Part shown: positions 47,640 through 57,840 of the stretch, piece by piece
Numbering within the stretch: the stretch's first letter is position 1
Layout of the letters: each line of letters begins with the position of its first letter
NCBI GenBank assembly: GCA_026874595.1
Contig: CM049322.1
Coordinates: 43,276,840 to 43,340,839 of the forward strand
DNA length: 64,000 nucleotides
Source of the DNA: Sipunculus nudus
Taxonomy: Eukaryota; Annelida; Sipuncula; Golfingiida; Sipunculidae
Direction: 5' to 3'
Notes under the pieces: model-generated
The model's input: the letters and a program-made list of their open reading frames with translations, nothing else
What the model was told of the DNA's origin: nothing
Database searches by the model: none
Position numbers and translations under genes: made by a program

Positions 47640-48612
47640 ACTAGCCCAGCGGGTATATCATTATCGGAAAGAGAATAGCTCTGTGATAATCATATTATCG
47701 GCATGGGACTAGTTCTGTCGGAATCATATTTTTTTTTAAGGGACAAGGTCTGTGAGAATAATATTAAAGTAAAGAGAATAGCTCCGTGGGAATCACAATA
47801 TGGGAAATGGACTAGCTCAGTGGAGTCGTAGCATCGTAAAGAGGTTGTCACGTTATGGAAGTGATATTACCGGAAAAAAATATAGCTTTGTGGGAATCAT
47901 ATAATGGGAAAGCGACTAGGTCTATGGAAATAATTATATCGGAATTGGACTAATTCTGTGATAATCATATTAACGGAAAGAGACTAGCTCAGCGGGTATC
48001 TCATTAACGTAAAGGGACTACCTCCGTGGGAATCACAATATGGGAATTGGACTAGCTCAGTGGGGATCGTAGTATCGTAAAAAGTTTGTCATGTTATGGA
48101 AGTCATATTATCGGAAAAAAAATATAGCTCTGTGGGAATCATATTATGGGAAAGCGACTAGGTCTATGGGAATAATTATATCGGAATTGGACTAATAGCT
48201 CTGTGGGAATCATATTATGGGAAAGCGACTAGGTCTATGGGAATAATTATATCGGAATTGGACTAATTCTGTGATAATCATATTAACGGAAAGAGACTAG
48301 CTCAGCGGGTATCTCATTATCGTGAAAGGACTGCCTCCAAGGGAATCTTATTATCGGAAAGAGAATAGCTCTGTGATAATCATATTATTGGAAGGGGACT
48401 TACTCTTTGGGAATCATATTAATGGAAAGGGATTAACTCTTTCGGAATCATACTACATGAAAGAACTAGCTTTGTTAGAATCAATTATCGGAGAAGGAAT
48501 ATATCTGTTGGAATCATATAATCGGAAAGGAACTAATTCTTTGGGAGCCATATTATCGGAAAGGGCTAACTCTTTTGGAATCATATTATCCAAAAGAACT
48601 AGCTCTGTGGGA
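47640..48612 (+). repeat. Minisatellite with higher-order structure
   Basis: Units of about 34-36 bases, roughly GGGACTAGCTCTGTGGGAAT followed by CATATTATCGGAAA. Groups of units repeat with a period of about 240 bases (compare 47793 and 48034 onward). A 71-base piece is duplicated in tandem at about 48126-48267. The open frame across the end of the array is a product of the repeat. Confidence 0.9.
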
Positions 48613-49048
48613 TCACGTGATCGTAAAAGGCGGAGAAGTGCAGAGGATATTAAATGTTACGTGAACAAAGAAGGGCTTCAACCCATATGTCCCAGGTCAT
48701 TTGGGAAAGAATTATGTAAGGTGATTTATGAGAAAGCATTCGCAACAGCAAATAATTATTTTCATGTAAATAAGTAGTTAACAATATGAGTACAATTGTT
48801 TACTAACGTAGCTCCAAATACTGATATGTTATGTGAGTACTGGAATAAATATAAATGGCATAATTGTGCTTGATTAATTACAAATGTATTTACATTACTA
48901 TTATATCGCCCGCATGAACATAAAATTGAATTCAAATATTTGCGACAAACTCCCCGGCGAAAAACACAGTTGTTATCAATTAATAAAAGCGAAGAATATA
49001 TACATCCATGTTCTGTTCTTTGTGCTTTGCACTTCGTCTTCATAGAAA
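48613..49048. other. Upstream region of LRR-Ig gene A
   Basis: AT-rich. It may hold the promoter and 5' untranslated region, but I see no convincing TATA box or splice site. Confidence 0.4.
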
Positions 49049-50752
49049 ATGGCCGCCAAGGCCACATACATATTTTACTTATTTCTTCTGTGTTACACTT
49101 TTGCAGAAAAGCAGGACCAGTGTTTATCATGTATGCTCTGTACTTTAGAAGAAAGAGTCTATTTATCCAAATCACTCATGGGCGACTTCAGCTCAGTCAA
49201 AACTGGACACTTCGATCATTGTAACATAAGGTCGGTTGAACCTTACATACTTAAAAACTTTACAGTCTTGGAGATCATATATTTCTCTTGGAATAATATA
49301 TCAGGCATTTATCCTCACGTGTTTGGAGGAATGGAGCATCTCAAAGAACTGCATATGAATAATAGCCAAGTGCATTTTGTGGAAAAGAAAGCCTTCAGCA
49401 ACATGCCAAGTTTGGAAACGTTGTCACTAAGAGGTAACCATCTGAAAACGATTTACGCTACTAGCTTTCACAATTTATCAAAGTTGGCATATATAGACTT
49501 AAGTAATAATGCCATAACTAGTTTCAAATTTGACCTTCTAAATTTACCATCGGTTGACACTGTTCGACTGAGTGAAAATAAACTTAGCACGTTTCTCGCA
49601 AAAGAAGGTATAAACGAACTTCCCCTAAGCTTGAAATGGTTGGATCTTTCCAACAACTTATTCCGATTATTTCCGCTATTTATTGGTTGTAGTTGTCACG
49701 TGTCCCTGACAGGCAACCCACTTTACTGTAATTGCCATGCAAACAGTACAATGTGTAACATGGATTACATATGTTCTTGGCCGATGCACATGAAAAAAGC
49801 AGGCCGTTCTGGTTCAGTGACATATACCGAAAATAACGACTCTTTACGGCTGGTCAGGTTTGGGTCGTTTACCCCAAATCAAACAGTGGCACATATCCAC
49901 AGGAGATTCTTCACAGAAGTTGGCCAATGCACGCTGCCACATATAACTTTATTCCAGGTGTCACGTGATAACAGGGTACTGTTTTGTAATGCAGAAGCAT
50001 GGCCAAAACCTCATGTGTATATAACATCGCAAGTTGAGGATGGCAGACTTGATTGGAAGCATGTATATAATATTGACTATAGTTCAAACGTAACTACCGC
50101 AACAACGAGTTATTTACAAACATTTTCATACACATGCTTCGCTGTGAATGAATATGGTACCGTTTCCAAAGCATTACATCTAGAAGGTATCTACAATCTT
50201 TCGTCTTCTACAATACAAGCAGAGGATATATCTTTAGGGACGACCTTGGAAATTCATGAAACAAACGACAGAGGGCGACACAGTCTAACGAGCGTTTTTG
50301 TTGGACTCGGTGCTGGCGGAGCTTGTATACTAATTGTTGCATTATTCATCTTGGGCAGGAAAATCAAGTGTTTAGTACAAAATACCAGACAGAGAAAGTT
50401 ACTTTCCCAAAGGCCATTGCCATTGATACCCCCTAAACGTATAGGAGCCGATGCTTTGAAAAGGATGACACACACACACGGGGAAAGAAACATAGAAGAC
50501 CATGGATATGATATCGTTAGCGAGGAAGAATTTACTTGTACTTCAACAACCGACCCTTCAGTTCGTGCGAAGCAGCCATTGGGAACATCATCAGATACAG
50601 GAAATAAATATGTCGACGCCCCATGTTGCAATTTGTGCAACACTGTATCAACAGGGGACACGAATGGAATGGAGAGCGATTATTATGCACCACAGGGTTA
50701 TTTGGACCCAATCAACATGAGAGACAGACACTTTGAAGAAAGTGAGTTATAA
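49049..50752 (+). CDS. LRR-Ig single-pass membrane receptor A
   Basis: An uninterrupted 567-residue frame. The start ATG (AAAATGG context) opens a signal peptide (MAAKATYIFYLFLLCYTFA). A cysteine cap follows (C25, C28, C31, C58), then about six to seven LRRs (residues 60-210) and an LRRCT (C214/C216, NPLYCNC at 224-229, C236, C242). Next is one Ig-like domain with C313 and C363. Membrane segment about 412-435 (VFVGLGAGGACILIVALFIL). The tail has an SH3-type motif RPLPLIPP (455-462), YDIV (487), and C-terminal YYAP (545) and YLDP (551). Several NxS/T sites suggest glycosylation. By architecture it is a cell-surface recognition or adhesion receptor; the ligand is unknown. There is no TIR or kinase domain. 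It is the most diverged of the three paralogues here and lies on the opposite strand to the other two. Confidence 0.88.
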   Translation: MAAKATYIFYLFLLCYTFAEKQDQCLSCMLCTLEERVYLSKSLMGDFSSVKTGHFDHCNIRSVEPYILKNFTVLEIIYFSWNNISGIYPHVFGGMEHLKELHMNNSQVHFVEKKAFSNMPSLETLSLRGNHLKTIYATSFHNLSKLAYIDLSNNAITSFKFDLLNLPSVDTVRLSENKLSTFLAKEGINELPLSLKWLDLSNNLFRLFPLFIGCSCHVSLTGNPLYCNCHANSTMCNMDYICSWPMHMKKAGRSGSVTYTENNDSLRLVRFGSFTPNQTVAHIHRRFFTEVGQCTLPHITLFQVSRDNRVLFCNAEAWPKPHVYITSQVEDGRLDWKHVYNIDYSSNVTTATTSYLQTFSYTCFAVNEYGTVSKALHLEGIYNLSSSTIQAEDISLGTTLEIHETNDRGRHSLTSVFVGLGAGGACILIVALFILGRKIKCLVQNTRQRKLLSQRPLPLIPPKRIGADALKRMTHTHGERNIEDHGYDIVSEEEFTCTSTTDPSVRAKQPLGTSSDTGNKYVDAPCCNLCNTVSTGDTNGMESDYYAPQGYLDPINMRDRHFEESEL

Positions 50753-51742
50753 TATGTTTTGATAGACTTTTGTAAGTTTGACTTTATATTTCTGATGATC
50801 ATTACTGTTTAATACAAGTAAACACCTAAGTTAACAGAAGGGAATATATCGTGGGACTGATAAAATTCTTTGGATTTCATGATCATGGAGGTACATGGTA
50901 TCGCTCACCCTGACACGCTGTTGGAGAATGCAAGTATGAATGGGTGTTATTAAGTATTTAACGTTTTGTCTTAAATATTTACAAAAATAGAGGAATATGT
51001 TATGAATATCCATTAGGTTTGTCTTATTCAGTTTATATTTATTTATTTTAAATATACTGAGAATACTGATTCGAGATATGTAATAGAAGTATATATATGT
51101 GTGTGTGTACACATGCGTGTTTGTACATGTGTATGTGTAACGCAAATATATGTTTTCCAATTATATTAAGTAAGGATTTTTTTATATATATTTCAATGTG
51201 TAAATACCGGTTAAAACAACCACGGGGGTTCACAGGTTTGACCTGTCTAAAAGATGTATATTCTCCCAAATATATATTTATATATATATATTATATATAT
51301 AGTTAATTAAAAGGATACCAGGAAGGATGTGTGATAGCCTTATCATTTGAAAAAGAGAGCGTTAGCAAACATTTGTAATTACTAATAAAACATGACGATG
51401 CGGGCAAATATAACAATTTACTGACACGCAGTTTATCGGGAAATGTTTTATCATCTGGTAAATATATACAGCGACACCCGTTATGCCCCAGTCCTTACAG
51501 TATAGGATAATATCTTCACTGATCACACGGTTATGTTTGGAACAGGGATAACTGCCATGGAATCATTGTAAGCCTTGAGGTACTAAAAGTATTAAAAAAA
51601 ACATCTGAATATAACATCGAAAATGAAATGATCCGACATTTGGAGAACATTTGTTTTGAACGTTATCGTACACTTCACCTCACTGTCGGAAATAAAGAGC
51701 CAGATAGCATTTATATATGATTGATATGATATGAGTTTTTTG

Positions 51743-51786
<44 letters not shown>

Positions 51787-52340
51787 AGTGTGTGTGTATG
51801 TGTAAATATTACAAGCGCTCAGTGATATCTTACCCTCTGTGTCATGAAAAGAGGTTCCCGCATGTACTGATTATATTTTTTCAGTATATATTTCCAGTGT
51901 TATATATGTGTGTGTATTTCTCTTTACACTTACAAGCGCTCGGGGTTTTACTTACTAGCACTGACTTCAACTTATAGCTTTACAAAACAGATTCGTCTGA
52001 TCTTGGCGAAAGTTAGGCTCCTGTAAACATTCACAATCACTTTTACCCAAACATCCTCCAAACCTCAAACCAGATGGAGCAAATTCCATATATAGCTGCT
52101 GCTTCCAATACTTTCGACAATGTTATCTTAATGTCCATAAAACATAAATATACCTATCATACGCCAAATATTTCCAGTCCCCTTGTATTTTTATGAGGGG
52201 AGGAGGGACCCCCGTAGCGAATACAAATGAACCCCCCCCCCCACACACCACTAGGGATTCTGTGGCCAGAGTACTCAGTTATTTTTAGCCACATGCTGAA
52301 ATGACAACGCCTTTATAAAAGCATCATTGGAACATAACGG
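50753..52340. other. Intergenic sequence with a (TA)n tract
   Basis: Probable 3' untranslated region of LRR-Ig A at the left. (TA)n lies at 51743-51783. No gene. Confidence 0.5.
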
Positions 52341-52359
52341 GATTGGGCATCTATCCAAA

Positions 52360-55260
52360 TAGTGGATCACGGTCACGTGCACACGCAGCTGCTGCTATTA
52401 TTAGGCTCAAAGCGTGCAAAGGACACTGTATTGAATTCGAAACCGGCGCCAGAGGTATCAGAAATTAGTGTTCACAACACTATTGATTTTACATATTTCA
52501 CAAAATGGCACCCCGATCCCCGATCTCTAACTCACTCCTGCATAAATGTTTGTCTGGGTCATGTAACACTTGACATTTACACAGCAGTGTTGACTCCCGG
52601 CACATCCCTGAGGCACACAGCCCAAACCGCTCTGTCGAAACGAGAACTCAGATCAAACTGTTCACAAATTAATTTCAAATATTCTATTGTCATTGGTAAC
52701 TTTTGGTTTGGTGGCTAGGCTGCAAGCAGTGAAATACCCCGTTTGATCATGCGGAGTTGCCAAATATCTAGCGGTGATGGTAATATTGCGTCCAGGTGTA
52801 GTATTCGGACGGCATTTAGGTAGCCATCAATAAGTGATGCTTTCAGAGGACGTGCGAGGAATATTGCGCACCTACAGATATTTATAGGAGAACACCGAAC
52901 TGGTGTCAGGTTAAAATAAAAGCAGAACCTCAGGTAGGTTCTTGAATGTATTGTCCTATAAGAAAAGTTTTGTATGTTTCCTCACTATATTCTTGTTTCT
53001 ATATTCTTGTTAAAACCACTAATCGGTTACTTGCTGACCTATGTTTGTCTACTGCAATCATCCGCCAAGGTGTTTTCCACGTCCGGAATGTGCTTCGCAG
53101 TGAAGTACAATTATAACGCACAGATATCCGAAACCGTTCCTGTTAATAATTTTGGGCCCTACTGTTTTTAAATGCCTTTGTTGATGTTATTAACCACAAC
53201 CGAATTATCACCATAGAACACTATATGTTTGTTACACCAGTGTTCTTTCCAGCGACTAACTGACAGTAACAACGTTAAAAGTTCCTTAATATTAATGTGC
53301 TCCTCTGCTACTTCTGGGAAATCATCTTTCTATGCACAATAAAACCAGTCAATGAAGGAAAAGGCTGCACCCGCCTCATTCAATATGTCCGCTGACAAAC
53401 ACATTACTGGCCATGGATTCTGATCAATGCAGAATGCAGTGCCGTTAAATTTGTGCTTACGTTTGTCCAGAAGTCTATATCTGTGCGCGCCTGTTTTGAA
53501 AGCCTAATTTAGTGAAGAAGACGTTTCACGCGTTTTAAAAGATCAATTAAATGACTCACGTGTGTACGACCACCACGCACAACTTTAGCTGTCCACTGTA
53601 CTCTACAGACCAAGGACTGTAATTGACGCATCGTAGTTTTACGCAAGTTTTGCCAGTTTTGCAATTATGCAAACAGATCTTTAAGTTTGCCGCTTGGAAG
53701 TGACATGTTCTGGTTTTACTGTTCGCTTCAACTTCTTAAAAGTTCATGCTCTGTGTTTGGTGGGAAACTTTACTGAAAGTATTGTGAAACCAAATTGCTG
53801 TAATAAGTCTAGTAGATATTCGTACGCGTCCCTGCAGCTTTCGCTTGAGTATTCTATATGTATGAAATAATTCAAGTATGCACGTGTATTGCACAACCCA
53901 TGTCTGTGCATCATTCGGAAAACAATTTGCGATAGCCTGTCTAAAATATATCAATTCATTGATGCACCGAACGGTAACTTACTAGCAAGCATGTGGACGG
54001 TCTTACTGGTAGCTTTGAAAGTTCACTTTAGACCAGTCAATGTGTAACATTTTTGGTGTATCGGCACCGATCTATATGCCGACTGAAGGTCTATCTTTGT
54101 CATGAAAGCACCGGGTTCAATTAAACTGACAATATAATCTGTGTTTCATTAGTAAAGATATCGGGGTGCCAATAATCGTTAAGCGCCGCATCCATTAGTC
54201 TGGAACAATCATGTATTAGTCTCACTTGACCTGGATTTTCCTTTGGTATGACCCTAATGCTGATACTACTAGTGGTTTACAATCTGTAATGATGTACTTA
54301 CCCTGTTTTATTTCCTATAAATTATGTTGTTTTACTACTTTTACATTACGTGAGTCTACAGTCGATATGTAATTTCTACATTTTACATCATTGGCATGAC
54401 TGACATTTCAAAATATACGAAACCCATTCATAATGCCATCTATACGTCGACACGGATGCTAAATGTTGTTCCCAGGACGATGGAAGGTGACGGTTTGGCT
54501 TCCCAAACATTCACTCCTGGGAAAATTAACAACCATCGGGGTAGCATTATGTTGTCATTTGTGGTGGTTTCTGCAACACCCGGACTCTAAATAGACATGC
54601 AAGTATTTGCACGAGGCGAAGAGACACCCATTACCAATATTGCAACTGAGACATATTTCTCTGCCAGAAAAAGCATAAACGGAATGACCATTTGTGTTCA
54701 CATAAACACGACTAATAGTTTATTTATTATTATTATTTCTTTTTGCTTTCATATTCGTCTACTTTTTTATCCAACATTACTGACATGAGGTGTAGTTTAT
54801 CTGTTCCTAACTTGAACCCTTCTTTGGCCTGATTTTTACGGTATTCATTTTCAAACTGCATAACTGAAGGGTAAGTTTTCTGTTGCACATTCTCACCAAG
54901 CTTCTGAATATACCGCAGGTTTGCTAGTATGTCAGTTACATTTGAGGGCCGCCCAGTCTGTATTAATCTTTGCATAATACGTGAGTTACATATTCTACTT
55001 TTGGTTTCCCACTCTTTGTTCTTATGAAAAGTTGAGCCTGTTCTTGTTCCTCAGGGACATCTACACTTTCCCTACTAGCAGAGATAAACTCAATTATAAG
55101 CAATGGTTTTATCTCACCCGATTTTTCGAGGTGGGAGCAGAGATTGTCGAGTTTACTTTTGTCACGATCGCCCACGGAGGCCAGGGCTGTGGAAAGTGCA
55201 TCATCTCCGAGTGACTTCATGAGCTTGTTCAGGTCTTATCTTCTGCCAGTGATTTTTTGT
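52360..55260 (-). mobile_element. Fossil DIRS-like (tyrosine-recombinase) retrotransposon
   Basis: Parts in order on the minus strand: a gag-like piece (about 55220-54733), reverse transcriptase (about 54360-53600; GAFMTKIDLQSAYRSVPI is recognisable), RNase H (about 53500-53040; EHINIKELL and GDNSVVVNNI), and a tyrosine-recombinase N-terminal piece (about 52740-52500; KLPMTIEYL). This order and the RT/RNase H type are those of the DIRS group. It is broken, with many interruptions, and old. I did not find its terminal repeats, so the limits are approximate. Confidence 0.75.
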
Positions 55261-56030
55261 TACTGGTTGCTGGTCCTTACTTTCTTCCGGCATGTCAGAC
55301 ATGCCTAGGAAAACTAGCGCAATTTTGTTGCCTTGCCTGCCAGATACACACCTATTCTATGGGAAATGAACCGTAACGAGGCCAAGCAGCCCATTGTTAG
55401 AGCTCGGCCCGAGGTCTCCCGTTTGATAAAATTGTATATTATATTTTCAATTATTTTTCACATTGAATCGCAGGATGATACTGTGGCATGCATATCTATT
55501 CTATTATAGTCTTCTTGAACATGTTCCTATGTATACAGGAAAGAGAACAGGATTTGCATTTGAGTTATGAGAAATAATCAAGGAAAGAACTTTCCTGATG
55601 CTTACAAATGTTTTAATTAGTTTGGTTACTACAAAGGTCTAGTTTATTATTTACGGTAATATCCATATTACTTCCTAGTGCCTCCTTGTGCCCATTTGTG
55701 GAATCATGTAACTCGACACATGATAGCTATACCTGATGATTGATTAAAATGAAATGCGCAGCATTACTCGGGGAATTTTAATATGCTGTAGTAATTAGAA
55801 CACGGCTAAGGGTATGGGGTTGTTATAGATACATCATATTAAACTATTATGAACTATTAACTATAACTACCATGATACTTATCGGATATTTGCTCCTAAA
55901 ATAGAGGTGCCCATACGATACGCCCGCATCATCCATTAACAGTACCGTCAAGACCGTATGTAAAAAAAAGGTGTCAGAATATCAAGGATTTCATGATATA
56001 TAAATATATTTTCAATGTTACATTTTATGT
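55261..56030. other. No gene recognised
   Basis: AT-rich sequence between the DIRS fossil and the 3' end of LRR-Ig B. Confidence 0.5.
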
Positions 56031-56043
56031 ATGCAAAATTTTA

Positions 56044-57750
56044 TTATACATCAGTTCCGCTGGGGATATTCTCTGAAAATTTTGACATTTCCACTGGTTC
56101 AATATAAGATTCTGGCTTCATATAGCCTTCTGATAGGTCGTAATCTGATTCTGTATCAGATTTCGTTCCTGAGACTATGGGTGCTTTACCAAGAGCATCA
56201 CCAGTTGGTAATTCTCGAACTTGAGACCGCTCAATGTTTGGATCAGGAGGCAGTAATGCTTCATACTTTCCAATTTCACTCAGTTCATCATAGAATTGAC
56301 CGGAAACTGCGCCGTTATCTTCGATAGCAAAGGTGTCACCTGCGAATGGCTTCATTGGCAGCGGTCTGTTTGACAGTTCAACGGCAACTGATGTCGGGTC
56401 TCCTTTCCCCCTGTGTCTTTTATAATATGCTAAACAGTAAATTGTATATGCCAGTAAAACGAACAGCCCAGTTCCAGATAAAGTCGCTACAGTAATAATC
56501 CCAAATTTCAGTAGCACTGAGTTGTCTTTATATATCTCTGTTTCAGGTTGACTAGTGTTCACCGTATTATTAAAGATGGTTGTTGTAAGCACCTTTTCGG
56601 CGACGCCTATAATATTTACGGCGGTGCAGGTAAGGTTCTTATATTCTAGGGGCGTGTCCATTGTGATTAGACTATGTGCTTTGTCATATTCATAATCAGC
56701 TGGGTCGGATGTAACCCCCTTTTCCTGTCCTGTCAGACTCATGAATGCAGGTGGGTCTGATTCTACGGAACACGTGACCCTGCCACCATTCTGAGTCAGG
56801 CTAAGCTTTTGCGGGCCATAGCAATCCGTAACACTGAGATATTCATTCCAGTTTGCTTTCTCAACGCTCAGGTTTTGTAAAATTTTCGCAGAATGAGTTT
56901 GTTTGTAAATGGTGTACGTAGTGGAAGCAGTACTTCTAATTCTAGATTTTTCTCTTGGAAATTTGCAGCCAAGCTGCACATGGCATTTAACCAATAAATC
57001 GTCTGCTCGTACACATCCACAATAAAGAGGATTTCCAAGGAATGTCAAGCGGAAATAACAAGAGCCAAGTGGTGGTAAAATAATAAATGTATTATTTTCT
57101 AAATCCAACCAGTTTAGGTTTGGTGGCCATTCCTCGGCACTCGCAACATGATGTATTTTATTGTTGGACAGTCTTAGGTATTTTAAGGAAGCTAATCCTG
57201 CGAAAGAACGGTTTGAGAGCTCTGATAAAACATTATATCGAAGATCTAGGTACGCGAGTCTTGGGATGTCCGCAAAAGCTTTCTTGTCTATTGCTTTGAG
57301 CCAGTTATGACTGACTGATATAAATTCTAGAGTTTTAGTTTCTGCAAAGGCATATGCATCGATATATTCCACCTTACCTTGGTCAAAATACACTTCTTGC
57401 AAGGATACTAAATTACTAAAAATCCCCTGGCTAATGTTGCGAAGATTGTTCCATTTCAATCGTAATACATTCATCACTATATTGTCTTTGAACACTGCCT
57501 GCTCCATGTGGGCAATAGAACAGTTGTTTAAGTTCAGGTCCTTGGCAGCTGAGGTGTCTCCTAGATCCGAAAGGGTTAAGTAGTTTGGATATTTCATGGG
57601 GCACACGGAACAACCATTACACTGAACACTAGATGCTGCAGCTTGTGACACAAATATATTTGTCAAAAATAGAAATATGTAAAACAAGCTCTCTAAAAGC
57701 AAGCTCTCCATATTCCTCGCATCCCCGATAAAACAACCCATGATTCCCAC
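56044..57750 (-). CDS. LRR-Ig single-pass membrane receptor B
   Basis: Single-exon frame of 568 residues. The first ATG is at 57750. The second in-frame ATG (57711, residue 14; AATATGG context) starts directly at a typical signal peptide (MESLLLESLFYIFLFLTNIF), so I prefer it, giving 555 residues. Order of parts by the long numbering: cysteine cap C44, C47, C50, C77; seven LRRs about 68-227; LRRCT with NPLYCGC (240-246), C256, C262; Ig-like domain with C327 and C375; membrane segment about 415-442. The tail has NRPLPMKP (SH3-type, 461-468), YDEL (487), YEALLPP (496), YDLS (537), YMKP (543) and YIEP (549). It aligns end to end with receptor C, its tandem neighbour. An AATAAA overlaps the stop region, so the 3' untranslated region may be very short. 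Confidence 0.9.
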   Translation of the reverse strand: MGIMGCFIGDARNMESLLLESLFYIFLFLTNIFVSQAAASSVQCNGCSVCPMKYPNYLTLSDLGDTSAAKDLNLNNCSIAHMEQAVFKDNIVMNVLRLKWNNLRNISQGIFSNLVSLQEVYFDQGKVEYIDAYAFAETKTLEFISVSHNWLKAIDKKAFADIPRLAYLDLRYNVLSELSNRSFAGLASLKYLRLSNNKIHHVASAEEWPPNLNWLDLENNTFIILPPLGSCYFRLTFLGNPLYCGCVRADDLLVKCHVQLGCKFPREKSRIRSTASTTYTIYKQTHSAKILQNLSVEKANWNEYLSVTDCYGPQKLSLTQNGGRVTCSVESDPPAFMSLTGQEKGVTSDPADYEYDKAHSLITMDTPLEYKNLTCTAVNIIGVAEKVLTTTIFNNTVNTSQPETEIYKDNSVLLKFGIITVATLSGTGLFVLLAYTIYCLAYYKRHRGKGDPTSVAVELSNRPLPMKPFAGDTFAIEDNGAVSGQFYDELSEIGKYEALLPPDPNIERSQVRELPTGDALGKAPIVSGTKSDTESDYDLSEGYMKPESYIEPVEMSKFSENIPSGTDV

Positions 57751-57825
57751 TACCAGGATGACGAATGAATGATGGTATTTCCACGGTGGTACAATTATTT
57801 AGATGAACTCGACGCACCACGTATC

Positions 57826-57832
57826 ATATATA
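57826..57832 (-). promoter_or_regulatory. Candidate TATA box of LRR-Ig B
   Basis: CATTATATATGATACG on the minus strand, about 75 bases upstream of the first ATG and 115 upstream of the second. Sequence match only. Confidence 0.35.
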
Positions 57833-57840
57833 ATGAATCG

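Noticed and set aside
47640-48612. Possible CRISPR array
   Set aside because: No conserved repeat with unrelated spacers of equal size; it is a minisatellite with diverged adjoining units in an animal genome.
48322-48777. 151-codon plus-strand open frame before LRR-Ig A
   Set aside because: It is read through the minisatellite; the repeating peptide mirrors the DNA unit.
52362-52718. 118-codon plus-strand open frame
   Set aside because: It lies antisense to the recombinase part of the DIRS-like fossil.
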